Shown here: in pieces, positions 15,001-30,000 of the stretch
Position numbering within the stretch: the first letter of the stretch is position 1
Layout: each line of letters opens with the position of its first letter
Made by a program: the position numbers and the translations under genes
Notes under the pieces: generated by a model
What the model saw: the letters and a program-made list of their open reading frames with translations, nothing else
Told to the model about the DNA's origin: nothing
Database searches by the model: none
Assembly (NCBI RefSeq): GCF_037975245.1
Contig: NC_092578.1
Span: 10,272,359-10,336,358, forward strand
Length of the DNA stretch: 64,000 nucleotides
Reading direction: 5' to 3'
Origin: Apostichopus japonicus
Taxonomy: Eukaryota; Echinodermata; Holothuroidea; Aspidochirotida; Stichopodidae

Positions 15001-18000
15001 CATTGTCAGATGTTTTGTTGTTGATTTGATTGTTGAGATCCCCAAATTTGCAAACAAAGAGGTCATTCTAACCCTAAGGTTATGACAGAACATCTCAAAG
15101 CTTTCAAGAGAACAGTGACTGAATTTGATATTTACCTAGAGTGGTTGTACTCTCTTCAGTAGTTTCCTCTGTTGTAGTTGTCGAGGGAGCTGAAAGAGGA
15201 AAATGTAAAGTAATCATTCATTCTTCAAATACTTCTTCTAACTCTCAACAAGACTCTACGTTGTACAATATATATGTCTAAATCAGGGGGTAGCTCTGCA
15301 AACTCTAACCTGAAAAACTGCATAAATCATTCAAGCAGGGTATGTTTGCAACCAAACCACTATTGCTGTTCACGTGCAAGGCCAATATACATGATGAAAT
15401 ATCTTCTTGAATGAGTGACACAACAATATAGTCCATTTAACATCACAACATACATTATTAATTGCTAGGCTTAGTTCACTCTTCCACCAGATCATCGTAA
15501 TATGTAATATAAATAGAAAAGTTACCAACCTCCAGTAGTCGTAGCTTCTGTGGTGGTTGTTGGAGTAGCTAAATATTAAAATGGGATTCAGGTGTTACTT
15601 AATAAAAATCTCATTATTCCTTCTTCTTCAAGGTATATAGCATATCTATTAGTGTTGGCTAATTATAATGTAAGCTGTTCCATTTGTGTATCACAATTCA
15701 TGCTACTAAAACTGACGGGAAAAGTCAGAAAAGCAAAGTGAACAACAGAAATTTTGTCTCAAAACATAAAGCAAGTCGTCTTTCCAGGCAATCATCTATG
15801 AATTAACCTATCAATAGTTAAATTCAGATGTAATAACTCACCACAAATCTTCACAGTTATCATTTCTTCGTCGAGAGTAATGCCAGACACCAGTAATACG
15901 ACTTTGTTTATAGCAAATGTTGGCAGCTTTTCTGTAATCGAGTCTGCCTGTCCAAATTCTACAGGAGTTTCACCATCATCATTTTTGATCAGCACATACT
16001 CAGAAGTGTCCGAACGCACCACCACAACCTTTATGGTAGCACCCTCCGGGATGCCTTCTCTCAGGTTCAATGTCATCGGAATTCCATCTTCTCCAAGGTT
16101 CAAGGTGTATACTTCCACGTCTGTCAGAGTTTCAGAAACTGAGTCGGCTATCTCTTGGGCATCATCAGCAGCTACAGCACTCAACTGGCCGGTCACTACT
16201 TTGATGTTTGCTTCTTCGCAATCTGTGGGGTCAAAAATTCAAAAATCATTTCATTTCAATCATCATAGTTCAATCATGTCTTAACAGAAACAATCATATG
16301 GTGTAACCCTACCTTCAGCTAAACCATCCAGTCTAACTTACGTTATATACCCTTAGCAAGTTTTCATTATCTAAGATGGCTCAATTTCATCAGTCGTCCT
16401 CCGATATTCACAGGAAAAGTTGCAATGTTTACTAAGTAGCAACTATCACCCAGAGACAATCTCACTTTAATTCATTACAAAGTATAAACTTCCTTTCAAC
16501 ATCAGTCTCACCCTGACTAACACCACAAACTCATAAAATAAACAAATTAACCAATGTGTCTGCATAATATTTGTCATTGTCAGATGTTTTTCTGTTGATT
16601 TGATAGTTGAGATCCCCAAATTTGCAAACAAAGAGGTCACTCTAACCCTAAGGTTATGGTATGACAGTACATCTCAAAGCTTTCAAGAGAACAGTCACTG
16701 AATTTGATAATTACCTAGAGTGGTTGTACTCTCTTCAGTAGTTTCCTCTGTTGTAGTTGTCGAGGGAGCTTAAAGAGGAAAATGTAAAGTAATCAGTCAT
16801 TCTCCAAAAACTTCTTCTAAAACTCAACAAGACTCAAAACTGTACAATATATATGATGTCTAAATCAGGGGGTAGCTCTGCAAACTCTAACCTGAAAAAC
16901 TGCATAAATCATTCAAGCAGGGTATGTTTGCAACCAAACCACTATTGCTGTTCATGTGCAAGGCCAATATACATGATGACATATCTTCTTGAATGAGTGA
17001 CACAACAATATAGTCCATTTAACATCACAACATACATTATTAATTGCTAGGCTTAGTTCACTCTTCCACCAGATCATCGTAATATGTAATATAAATAGAA
17101 AAGTTACCAACCTCCAGTAGTCGTAGCTTCTGTGGTGGTTGTTGGAGTAGCTAAAAATTGAAAATGGGATTCAGATGTTTCTTAATAAAAATCTCATTAT
17201 TTCCTTCTTTTTTGGGGTATATAGCATATCTATTAGTGTTGGCTAATTATAATGTAAATTGTTCCATTTGTGTATTACAATTCATGATACTAAAACTGAC
17301 GGGAAAAGTCAGAAAAGCAAAGTGAACAACAGAAATTTTGTCTCAAAACATAAAGCAAGTCGTCTCTCCAGGCAATCATCTATGAATTAACCTATCAATA
17401 GTTAAATTCAGATGTAATAACTCACCACAAATCTTCACAGTTATCATTTCTTCGTCGAGAGTAATGCCAGACACCAGTAATACGACTTTGTTTATAGCAA
17501 ATGTTGGCAGCTTTTCTGTAATCGAGTCTGCCTGTCCAAATTCTACAGGAGTTTCCCCATCATCATTTTTGATCAGCACATACTCAGAAGTGTCCGAACG
17601 CACCACCACAACCTTTATGGTAGCACCCTCCGGGATGCCTTCTCTCAGGTTCAATGTCATCGGAATTCCACCTTCTCCAAGGTTCAAGGTGTATACTTCC
17701 ACGTCTGTCAGAGTTTCAGAAACTGAGTCGGCTATCTCTTGGGCATCATCAGCAGCTACAGCACTCAACTGGCCGGTCACTACTTTGATGTTTGCTTCTT
17801 CGCAAGCTGTGGGGTCAAAAATTCAAAAATCATTTCATTTCAATCATCATAGTTCAATCATGTCTTAACAGAAACAATCATATGGTGTAACCCTACCTTC
17901 AGCTAAACCATCCAGTCTAACTTACGTTATATACACTTAGCAAGTTTTCATTATCTAAGATGGCTCAATTTCATCAGTCGTCCTCCGATATTCACAGGAA

Positions 18001-21000
18001 AAGTTGCAATGTTTACTAAGTAGCAACTATCACCCAGAGACAATCTCACTTTAATTCATTACAAAGTATAAACTTCCTTTCAACATCAGTCTCACCCTGA
18101 CTAACACCACAAACTCATAAAATAAACAAATTAACCAATGTGTCTGCATAATATTTGTCATTTTCAGATGTTTTTCTGATGATTTGATAGTTGAGATCCC
18201 CAAATTTGCAAACAAAGAGGTCACTCTAACCCTAAGGTTATGGTATGACAGTACATCTCAAAGCTTTCAAGAAAACAGTCACTGAATTTGATAATTACCT
18301 AGAGTGGTTGTACTCTCTTCAGTAGTTTCCTCTGTTGTAGTTGTCGAGGGAGCTTAAAGAGGAAAATGTAAAGTAATCAGTCATTCTCCAAATACTTATT
18401 TTAATACTCAACAAGACTCTACTATGTTGTACAATATATATGTCGAAATCAGGGGTAGCTCTGCAAACTTTAACCTGAAAACCTGCAGAAATCATTCAAG
18501 CAGGGGGTATGTTTGCAAACAAACCTCTACTGCTGTTCATGTGCAAGGCCAATATACATGATGTGACATATCTTCTTGAATAAGTAACACAATAATATAG
18601 TTCATTTAACCTCATAAACTGCTAAGCTTAGTTCCCTCTTCCACCAGATGTACCTGCAGAGCAAGCCTCCTTTCAACATAGGAATCAGTGGCAGATCTTC
18701 TTTTTCATTATCTTGTAATAGTAATGCATCTTCTAGATGACATAATACTCCCAACAGCTACAGCATCTATGGTGTTATTGCACTCCCTACTTCAGTCAAT
18801 CACATTTTATGCCCCTTATGTATCTACTGCCAAAATCCTCAGTTTCACATTGCTCAATTGATTATCATCCTTTCACATCCAAAATCTTCAAACTTAGAAT
18901 AAAAGTTTCTGTAATTAAAGATAATAACAGTACTGCATTTGCTTCCAACAAGTTCAATCTGCAAGAAACTTTGGTACCAAATCCAAAACTTTGACACAAT
19001 CAATTGCAGTGGATATGGATCGTAATATGTCATATGAATAGAAAAAGTTACCAACCTCCAGTAGTCGTAGCTTCTGTGGTGGTTGCTAAAAGTTAAAATG
19101 GGATTCAGGTGTTATATAATAAAATCTCATAATTTCCTTCTTCTTTGGGGTATATAGCGTATCTATTAGTGTTCACTGATTATAATGTAAACTGTTCCAT
19201 TTGTGTATTACATTTCATGCTACTAAAACTGAGGGGAAAAGTCAGAAAAGCAAAGTGAACAACAGAAATATTGTCTCAAAACATAAAGAAAGTGGTCTTT
19301 CCATGTAACTATGGCAATCATCTATGAATTAAACTATCATTAGTTAAAACTCAGATGTAATAACTCACCACAAATCTTCACAGTTATCATTTCTTCGCCG
19401 AGAGTAATGCCAGACACCAGTAATACGACTTTGTTTATAGCAAATGTTGGCAGCTTTTCTGTAATCGAGTCTGCCTGTCCAAATTCTACAGGAGTTTCAC
19501 CATCATCATTTTTGATCAGCACATACTCAGAAGTGTCCGAACGCACCACCACAACCTTTATGGTAGCACCCTCCGGGATGCCTTCTCTCAGGTTCAATGT
19601 CATCGGAATTCCATCTTCTCCAAGGTTCAAGGTGTATACTTCCACGTCTGTCAGAGTTTCAGAAACTGAGTCGGCTATCTCTTGGGCATCATCAGCACCT
19701 ACAGCACTCAACTGGCCGGTCACTACTTTGATGTTTGCTTCTTCGCAAGCTGTGGGGTCAAAAATTCAAAAATCATTTCATTTCAATCACAATAGTTCAA
19801 TCATGTATTAACAGAAACAATCATATGGTGTAACCCTACCTTCAGCTAAACCATCCAGTCTAACTTACGTTATATACCCTTAGCAAGTTTTCATTATCTA
19901 AGATGGCTCAATTTCATCAGTCGTCCTCCGATATTCACAGGAAAAGTTGCAATGTTTACTAAGTAGCAACTATCACCCAGAGACAATCTCACTTTAATTC
20001 ATTACAAAGTATAAACTTCCTTTCAACATCAGTCTCACCCTGACTAACACCACAAACTCATAAAATAAACAAATTAACCAATGTGTCTGCATAATATTTG
20101 TCATTGTCAGATGTTTTTCTGTTGATTTGATAGTTGAGATCCCCAAATTTGCAAACAAAGAGGTCACTCTAACCCTAAGGTTATGTTATGACAGTACATC
20201 TCAAAGCTTTCAAGAGAACAGTCACTGAATTTGATAATTACCTAGAGTGGTTGTACTCTCTTCAGTAGTTTCCTCTGTTGTAGTTGTCGAGGGAGCTTAA
20301 AGAGGAAAATGTAAAGTAATCAGTCATTCTCCAAAAACTTCTTCTAAAACTCAACAAGACTCAAAACTGTACAATATATATGATGTCTAAATCAGGGGGT
20401 AGCTCTGCACACTCTAACCTGAAAAACTGCATAAATCATTCAAGCAGGGTATGTTTGCAACCAAACCACTATTGCTGTTCATGTGCAAGGCCAATATACA
20501 TGTCTGACGATGACATATCTTCTTGAATGAGTGACACAACAATATAGTCCATTTAACATCACAACATACATTATTAATTGCTAGGCTTAGTTCACTCTTC
20601 CACCAGATGATCGTAATATGTAATATAAATAGAAAAGTTACCAACCTCCAGTAGTCGTAGCTTCTGTGGTGGTTGTTGGAGTAGCTAAAAATTGAAAATG
20701 GGATTCAGATGTTTCTTAATAAAAATCTCATTATTTCCTTCTTTTTTGGGGTATATAGCATATCTATTAGTGTTGGCTAATTATAATGTAAATTGTTCCA
20801 TTTGTGTATTACAATTCATGCTAAAACTGACGGGAAAAGTCAGAAAAGCAAAGTGAACAACAGAAATTTTGTCTCAAAACATAAAGCAAGTCGTCTTTCC
20901 ATGTAACTATGGCAATCATCTATGAATTAACCTATCAATAGTTAAATTCAAATGTAATAACTCACCACAAATCTTCACAGTTATCATTTCTTCGTCGAGA

Positions 21001-24000
21001 GTAATGCCAGACACCAGTAATACGACTTTGTTTATAGCAAATGTTGGCAGCTTTTCTGTAATCGAGTCTGCCTGTCCAAATTCTACAGGAGTTTCACCAT
21101 CATCATTTTTTATCAGCACATACTCAGAAGTGTCCGAACGCACCACCACAACCTTTATGGTAACACCCTCCGGGATGCCTTCTCTCAGGTTCAATGTCAT
21201 CGGAATTCCACCTTCTCCAAGGTTCAAGGTGTATACTTCCACGTCTGTCAGAGTTTCAGAAACTGAGTCGGCTATCTCTTGGGCATCATCAGCAGCTACA
21301 GCACTCAACTGGCCGGTCACTACTTTGATGTTTGCTTCTTCGCAAGCTGTGGGGTCAAAAATTCAAAAATCATTTCATTTCAATCATCATAGTTCAATCA
21401 TGTCTTAACAGAAAAAATACAGAAACAATCATATGGTGTAACCCTACCTTCAGCTAAACCATCCAGTCTAACTTACGTTATATACACTTAGCAAGTTTTC
21501 ATTATCTAAGATGGCTCAATTTCATCAGTCGTCCTCCGATATTCACAGGAAAAGTTGCAATGTTTACTAAGTAGCAACTATCACCCAGAGACAATCTCAC
21601 TTTAATTCATTACAAAGTATAAACTTCCTTTCAACATCAGTCTCACCCTGACTAACACCACAAACTCATAAAATAAACAAATTAACCAATGTGTCTGCAT
21701 AATATTTGTCATTGTCAGATGTTTTTCTGTTGATTTGATAGTTGAGATCCCCAAATTTGGAAACAAAGAGGTCACTCTAACCCTAATGTTATGGTATGAC
21801 AGTACATCTCAAAGCTTTCAACAGAACAGTGACTGAATTTGATAATTACCTAGAGTGGTTGTACTCTCTTCAGTAGTTTCCTCTGTTGTAGTTGTCGAAG
21901 GAGCTTAAAGAGGAAAATGTAAAGTAATCAGTTATTCTCCAAATACTTCTTCTAATACTCAACAAGACTCTAGACTGTACAATATATATGATGTCTAAAT
22001 CAGGGGGTAGCTCTGCAAACTCTAACCTGAAAAACTGCATAAATCATTCAAGCAGGGTATGTTTGCAACCAAACCACTATTGCTGTTCACGTGCAAGGCC
22101 AATATACATGATGAAATATCTTCTTGAATGAGTGACACAACAATATAGTCCATTTAACATCACAACATACATTATTAATTGCTAGGCTTAGTTCACTCTT
22201 CCACCAGATGATCGTAATATGTAATATAAATAGAAAAGTTACCAACCTCCAGTAGTCGTAGCTTCTGTGGTGGTTGTTGGAGTAGCTAAAAATTGAAAAT
22301 GGGATTCAGATGTTTCTTAATAAAAATCTCATTATTTCCTTCTTCTTTGGGGTATATAGCATATCTATTAGTGTTGGCTAATTATAATGTAAATTGTTCC
22401 ATTTGTGTATTACAATTCATGCTACTAAAACTGACGGGAAAACTCAGAAAAGCAAAGTGAACAACAGAAATTTTGTCTCAAAACATAAAGCAAGTCGTCT
22501 TTCCATGTAACTATGGCAATCATCATCTATGAATTAACCTATCAATAGTTAAATTCAGCTGTAATAACTCACCACAAATCTTCACAGTTATCATTTCTTC
22601 GTCGAGAGTAATGCCAGACACCAGTAATACGACTTTGTTTATAGCAAATGTGGGCAGCTTTTCTGTAATCGAGTCTGCCTGTCCAAATTCTACAGGAGTT
22701 TCCCCATCATCATTTTTGATCAGCACATACTCAGAAGTGTCCGAACGCACCACCACAACCTTTATGGTAGCACCCTCCGGGATGCCTTCTCTCAGGTTCA
22801 ATGTCATCGGAATTCCACCTTCTCCAAGGTTCAAGGTGTATACTTCCACGTCTGTCAGAGTTTCAGAAACTGAGTCGGCTATCTCTTGGGCATCATCAGC
22901 AGCTACAGCACTCAACTGGCCGGTCACTACTTTGATGTTTGCTTCTTCGCAAGCTGTGGGGTCAAAAATTACAAAAATAATTTCATTTCAATCATCATAG
23001 TTCAATCATGTCTTAACAGAAACAATCATATGGTGTAACCCTACCTTCAGCTAAACCATCCAGTCTAACTTACGTTATATACCCTTAGCAAGTTTTCATT
23101 ATCTAAGATGGCTCAATTTCATCAGTCGTCCTCCGATATTCACAGGAAAAGTTGCAATGTTTACTAAGTAGCAACTATCACCCAGAGACAATCTCACTTT
23201 AATTCATTACAAAGTATAAACTTCCTTTCAACATCAGTCTCACCCTGACTAACACCACAAACTCATAAAATAAACAAATTAACCAATGTGTCTGCATAAT
23301 ATTTGTCATTGTCAGATGTTTTTCTGTTGATTTGATAGTTGAGATCCCCAAATTTGCAAACAAAGAGGTCACTCTAACCCTAAGGTTATGGTATGACATT
23401 ACATCTCAAAGCTTTCAACAGAACAGTCACTGAATTTGATAATTACCTAGAGTGGTTGTACTCTCTTCAGTAGTTTCCTCTGTTGTAGTTGTCGAGGGAG
23501 CTTAAAGAGGAAAATGTAAAGTAATCAGTCATTCTCCAAAAACTTCTTCTAAAACTCAACAAGACTCAAAACTGTACAATATATATGATGTCTAAATCAG
23601 GGGGTAGCTCTGCAAACTCTAACCTGAAAAACTGCATAAATCATTCAAGCAGGGTATGTTTGCAACCAAACCACTATTGCTGTTCATGTGCAAGGCCAAT
23701 ATACATGATGACATATCTTCTTGAATGAGTGACACAACAATATAGTCCATTTAACATCACAACATACATTATTAATTGCTAGGCTTAGTTCACTCTTCCA
23801 CCAGATGATCGTAATATGTAATATAAATAGAAAAGTTACCAACCTCCAGTAGTCGTAGCTTCTGTGGTGGTTGTTGGAGTAGCTAAAAATTGAAAATGGG
23901 ATTCAGATGTTTCTTAATAAAAATCTCATTATTTCCTTCTTTTTTGGGGTATATAGCATATCTATTAGTGTTGGCTAATTATAATGTAAATTGTTCCATT

Positions 24001-27000
24001 TGTGTATTACAATTCATGCTACTAAAACTGACGGGAAAAGTCAGAAAAGCAAAGTGAACAACAGAAATTTTGTCTCAAAACATAAAGCAAGTCGTCTTTC
24101 CATGTAACTATGGCAATCATCTATGAATTAACCTATCAATAGTTAAATTCAAATGTAATAACTCACCACAAATCTTCACAGTTATCATTTCTTCGTCGAG
24201 AGTAATGCCAGACACCAGTAATACGACTTTGTTTATAGCAAATGTTGGCAGCTTTTCTGTAATCGAGTCTGCCTGTCCAAATTCTACAGGAGTTTCACCA
24301 TCATCATTTTTGATCAGCACATACTCAGAAGTGTCCGAACGCACCACCACAACCTTTATGGTAGCACCCTCCGGGATGCCTTCTCTCAGGTTCAATGTCA
24401 TCGGAATTCCACCTTCTCCAAGGTTCAAGGTGTATACTTCCACGTCTGTCAGAGTTTCAGAAACTGAGTCGGCTATCTCTTGGGCATCATCAGCAGCTAC
24501 AGCACTCAACTGGCCGGTCACTACTTTGATGTTTGCTTCTTCGCAAGCTGTGGGGTCAAAAATTCAAAAATCATTTCATTTCAATCATCATAGTTCAATC
24601 ATGTCTTAACAGAAACAATCATATGGTGTAACCCTACCTTCAGCTAAACCATCCAGTCTAACTTACGTTATATACACTTAGCAAGTTTTCATTATCTAAG
24701 ATGGCTCAATTTCATCAGTCGTCCTCCGATATTCACAGGAAAAGTTGCAATGTTTACTAAGTAGCAACTATCACCCAGAGACAATCTCACTTTAATTCAT
24801 TACAAAGTATAAACTTCCTTTCAACATCAGTCTCACCCTGACTAACACCACAAACTCATAAAATAAACAAATTAACCAATGTGTCTGCATAATATTTGTC
24901 ATTTTCAGATGTTTTTCTGATGATTTGATAGTTGAGATCCCCAAATTTGCAAACAAAGAGGTCACTCTAACCCTAAGGTTATGGTATGACAGTACATCTC
25001 AAAGCTTTCAAGAAAACAGTCACTGAATTTGATAATTACCTAGAGTGGTTGTACTCTCTTCAGTAGTTTCCTCTGTTGTAGTTGTCGAGGGAGCTTAAAG
25101 AGGAAAATGTAAAGTAATCAGTCATTCTCCAAATACTTATTTTAATACTCAACAAGACTCTACTACGTTGTACAATATATATGTCGAAATCAGGGGTAGC
25201 TCTGCAAACTTTAACCTGAAAACCTGCAGAAATCATTCAAGCAGGGGGTATGTTTGCAAACAAACCTCTACTGCTGTTCATGTGCAAGGCCAATATACAT
25301 GATGTGACATATCTTCTTGAATAAGTAACACAATAATATAGTTCATTTAACCTCATAAACTGCTAAGCTTAGTTCCCTCTTCCACCAGATGTACCTGCAG
25401 AGCAAGCCTCCTTTCAACATAGGAATCAGTGGCAGATCTTCTTTTTCATTATCTTGTAATAGTAATGCATCTTCTAGATGACATAATACTCCCAACAGCT
25501 ACAGCATCTATGGTGTTATTGCACTCCCTACTTCAGTCAATCACATTTTATGCCCCTTATGTATCTACTGCCAAAATCCTCAGTTTCACATTGCTCAATT
25601 GATTATCATCCTTTCACATCCAAAATCTTCAAACTTAGAATAAAAGTTTCTGTAATTAAAGATAATAACAGTACTGCATTTGCTTCCAACAAGTTCAATC
25701 TGCAAGAAACTTTGGTACCAAATCCAAAACTTTGACACAATCAATTGCAGTGGATATGGATCGTAATATGTCATATGAATAGAAAAAGTTACCAACCTCC
25801 AGTAGTCGTAGCTTCTGTGGTGGTTGCTAAAAGTTAAAATGGGATTCAGGTGTTATATAATAAAATCTCATAATTTCCTTCTTCTTTGGGGTATATAGCG
25901 TATCTATTAGTGTTCACTAATTATAATGTAAACTGTTCCATTTGTGTATTACATTTCATGCTACTAAAACTGAGGGGAAAAGTCAGAAAAGCAAAGTGAA
26001 CAACAGAAATATTGTCTCAAAACATAAAGAAAGTGGTCTTTCCATGTAACTATGGCAATCATCTATGAATTAAACTATCATTAGTTAAAACTCAGATGTA
26101 ATAACTCACCACAAATCTTCACAGTTATCATTTCTTCGCCGAGAGTAATGCCAGACACCAGTAATACGACTTTGTTTATAGCAAATGTTGGCAGCTTTTC
26201 TGTAATCGAGTCTGCCTGTCCAAATTCTACAGGAGTTTCCCCATCATCATTTTTGATCAGCACATACTCAGAAGTGTCCGAACGCACCACCACAACCTTT
26301 ATGGTAGCACCCTCCGGGATGCCTTCTCTCAGGTTCAATGTCATCGGAATTCCATCTTCTCCAAGGTTCAAGGTGTATACTTCCACGTCTGTCAGAGTTT
26401 CAGAAACTGAGTCGGCTATCTCTTGGGCATCATCAGCACCTACAGCACTCAACTGGCCGGTCACTACTTTGATGTTTGCTTCTTCGCAAGCTGTGGGGTC
26501 AAAAATTCAAAAATCATTTCATTTCAATCACAATAGTTCAATCATGTATTAACAGAAACAATCATATGGTGTAACCCTACCTTCAGCTAAACCATCCAGT
26601 CTAACTTACGTTATATACCCTTAGCAAGTTTTCATTATCTAAGATGGCTCAATTTCATCAGTCGTCCTCCGATATTCACAGGAAAAGTTGCAATGTTTAC
26701 TAAGTAGCAACTATCACCCAGAGACAATCTCACTTTAATTCATTACAAAGTATAAACTTCCTTTCAACATCAGTCTCACCCTGACTAACACCACAAACTC
26801 ATAAAATAAACAAATTAACCAATGTGTCTGCATAATATTTGTCATTGTCAGATGTTTTTCTGTTGATTTGATAGTTGAGATCCCCAAATTTGCAAACAAA
26901 GAGGTCACTCTAACCCTAAGGTTATGTTATGACAGTACATCTCAAAGCTTTCAAGAGAACAGTCACTGAATTTGATAATTACCTAGAGTGGTTGTACTCT

Positions 27001-30000
27001 CTTCAGTAGTTTCCTCTGTTGTAGTTGTCGAGGGAGCTTAAAGAGGAAAATGTAAAGTAATCAGTCATTCTCCAAAAACTTCTTCTAAAACTCAACAAGA
27101 CTCAAAACTGTACAATATATATGATGTCTAAATCAGGGGGTAGCTCTGCACACTCTAACCTGAAAAACTGCATAAATCATTCAAGCAGGGTATGTTTGCA
27201 ACCAAACCACTATTGCTGTTCATGTGCAAGGCCAATATACATGATGACATATCTTCTTGAATGAGTGACACAACAATATAGTCCATTTAACATCACAACA
27301 TACATTATTAATTGCTAGGCTTAGTTCACTCTTCCACCAGATGATCGTAATATGTAATATAAATAGAAAAGTTACCAACCTCCAGTAGTCGTAGCTTCTG
27401 TGGTGGTTGTTGGAGTAGCTAAAAATTGAAAATGGGATTCAGATGTTTCTTAATAAAAATCTCATTATTTCCTTCTTTTTTGGGGTATATAGCATATCTA
27501 TTAGTGTTGGCTAATTATAATGGAAATTGTTCCATTTGTGTATTACAATTCATGATACTAAAACTGACGGGAAAAGTCAGAAAAGCAAAGTGAACAACAG
27601 AAATTTTGTCTCAAAACATAAAGCAAGTCGTCTTTCCATGTAACTATGGCAATCATCTATGAATTAACCTATCAATAGTTAAATTCAAATGTAATAACTC
27701 ACCACAAATCTTCACAGTTATCATTTCTTCGTCGAGAGTAATGCCAGACACCAGTAATACGACTTTGTTTATAGCAAATGTTGGCAGCTTTTCTGTAATC
27801 GAGTCTGCCTGTCCAAATTCTACAGGAGTTTCACCATCATCATTTTTTATCAGCACATACTCAGAAGTGTCCGAACGCACCACCACAACCTTTATGGTAA
27901 CACCCTCCGGGATGCCTTCTCTCAGGTTCAATGTCATCGGAATTCCACCTTCTCCAAGGTTCAAGGTGTATACTTCCACGTCTGTCAGAGTTTCAGAAAC
28001 TGAGTCGGCTATCTCTTGGGCATCATCAGCAGCTACAGCACTCAACTGGCCGGTCACTACTTTGATGTTTGCTTCTTCGCAAGCTGTGGGGTCAAAAATT
28101 CAAAAATCATTTCATTTCAATCATCATAGTTCAATCATGTCTTAACAGAAAAAATACAGAAACAATCATATGGTGTAACCCTACCTTCAGCTAAACCATC
28201 CAGTCTAACTTTAATATGTTATATACACTTAGCAAGTTTTCATTATCTAAGATGGCTCAATTTCATCAGTCGTCCTCCGATATTCACAGGAAAAGTTGCA
28301 ATGTTTACTAAGTAGCAACTATCACCCAGAGACAATCTCACTTTAATTCATTACAAAGTAAACTTCCTTTCAACATCAGTCTCACCCTGACTAACACCAC
28401 AAACTCATAAAATAAACAAATTAACCAATGTGTCTGCATAATATTTGTCATTGTCAGATGTTTTTCTGTTGATTTGATAGTTGAGATCCCCAAATTTGGA
28501 AACAAAGAGGTCACTCTAACCCTAATGTTATGGTATGACAGTACATCTCAAAGCTTTCAACAGAACAGTGACTGAATTTGATAATTACCTAGAGTGGTTG
28601 TACTCTCTTCAGTAGTTTCCTCTGTGGTAGTTGTCGAAGGAGCTTAAAGAGGAAAATGTAAAGTAATCAGTCATTCTCCAAATACTTCTTCTAATACTCA
28701 ACAAGACTCTAAACTGTACAATATATATGATGTCTAAATCAGGGGGTAGCTCTGCAAACTCTAACCTGAAAAACTGCATAAATCATTCAAGCAGGGTATG
28801 TTTGCAACCAAACCACTATTGCTGTTCATGTGCAAGGCCAATATACATGATGACATATCTTCTTGAATGAGTGACACGACAATATAGTCCATTTAACATG
28901 ACAACATACATTATTAATTGCTAGGCTTAGTTCACTCTTCCACCAGATCATCGTAATATGTAATATAAATAGAAAAGTTACCAACCTCCAGTAGTCGTAG
29001 CTTCTGTGGTGGTTGTTGGAGTAGCTAAAAATTGAAAATGGGATTCAGATGTTTCTTAATAAAAATCTCATTATTTCCTTCTTCTTTGGGGTATATAGCA
29101 TATCTATTAGTGTTGGCTAATTATAATGTAAATTGTTCCATTTGTGTATTACAATTCATGCTACTAAAACTGACGGGAAAACTCAGAAAAGCAAAGTGAA
29201 CAACAGAAATTTTGTCTCAAAACATAAAGCAAGTCGTCTTTCCATGTAACTATGGCAATCATCATCTATGAATTAACCTATCAATAGTTAAATTCAGCTG
29301 TAATAACTCACCACAAATCTTCACGGTTATCATTTCTTCGTCGAGAGTAATGCCAGACACCAGTAATACGACTTTGTTTATAGCAAATGTGGGCAGCTTT
29401 TCTGTAATCGAGTCTGCCTGTCCAAATTCTACAGGAGTTTCCCCATCATCATTTTTGATCAGCACATACTCAGAAGTGTCCGAACGCACCACCACAACCT
29501 TTATGGTAGCACCCTCCGGGATGCCTTCTCTCAGGTTCAATGTCATCGGAATTCCACCTTCTCCAAGGTTCAAGGTGTATACTTCCACGTCTGTCAGAGT
29601 TTCAGAAACTGAGTCGGCTATCTCTTGGGCATCATCAGCAGCTACAGCACTCAACTGGCCGGTCACTACTTTGATGTTTGCTTCTTCGCAAGCTGTGGGG
29701 TCAAAAATTACAAAAATCATTTCATTTCAATCATCATAGTTCAATCATGTCTTAACAGAAAAAATACAGAAACAATCATATGGTGTAACCCTACCTTCAG
29801 CTAAACCATCCAGTCTCACTTACGTTATATACACTTAGCAAGTTTTCATTATCTAAGATGGCTCAATTTCATCAGTCGTCCTCCGATATTCACAGGAAAA
29901 GTTGCAATGTTTACTAAGTAGCAACTATCACCCAGAGACAATCTCACTTAATTCATTACAAAGTATAAACTTCCTTTCAACATCAGTCTCACCCTGACTA

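Larger units (their letters stand above)
15..18298. repeat. Two copies of a five-unit higher-order block (about 9.1 kb each)
   Basis: Copy one is 15-9171 (U1-U5) and copy two 9172-18298 (U6-U10). Both have three long type I units followed by two short type II units. U1/U6 and U2/U7 D exons are offset by exactly 9143 bp. Confidence 0.75.
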
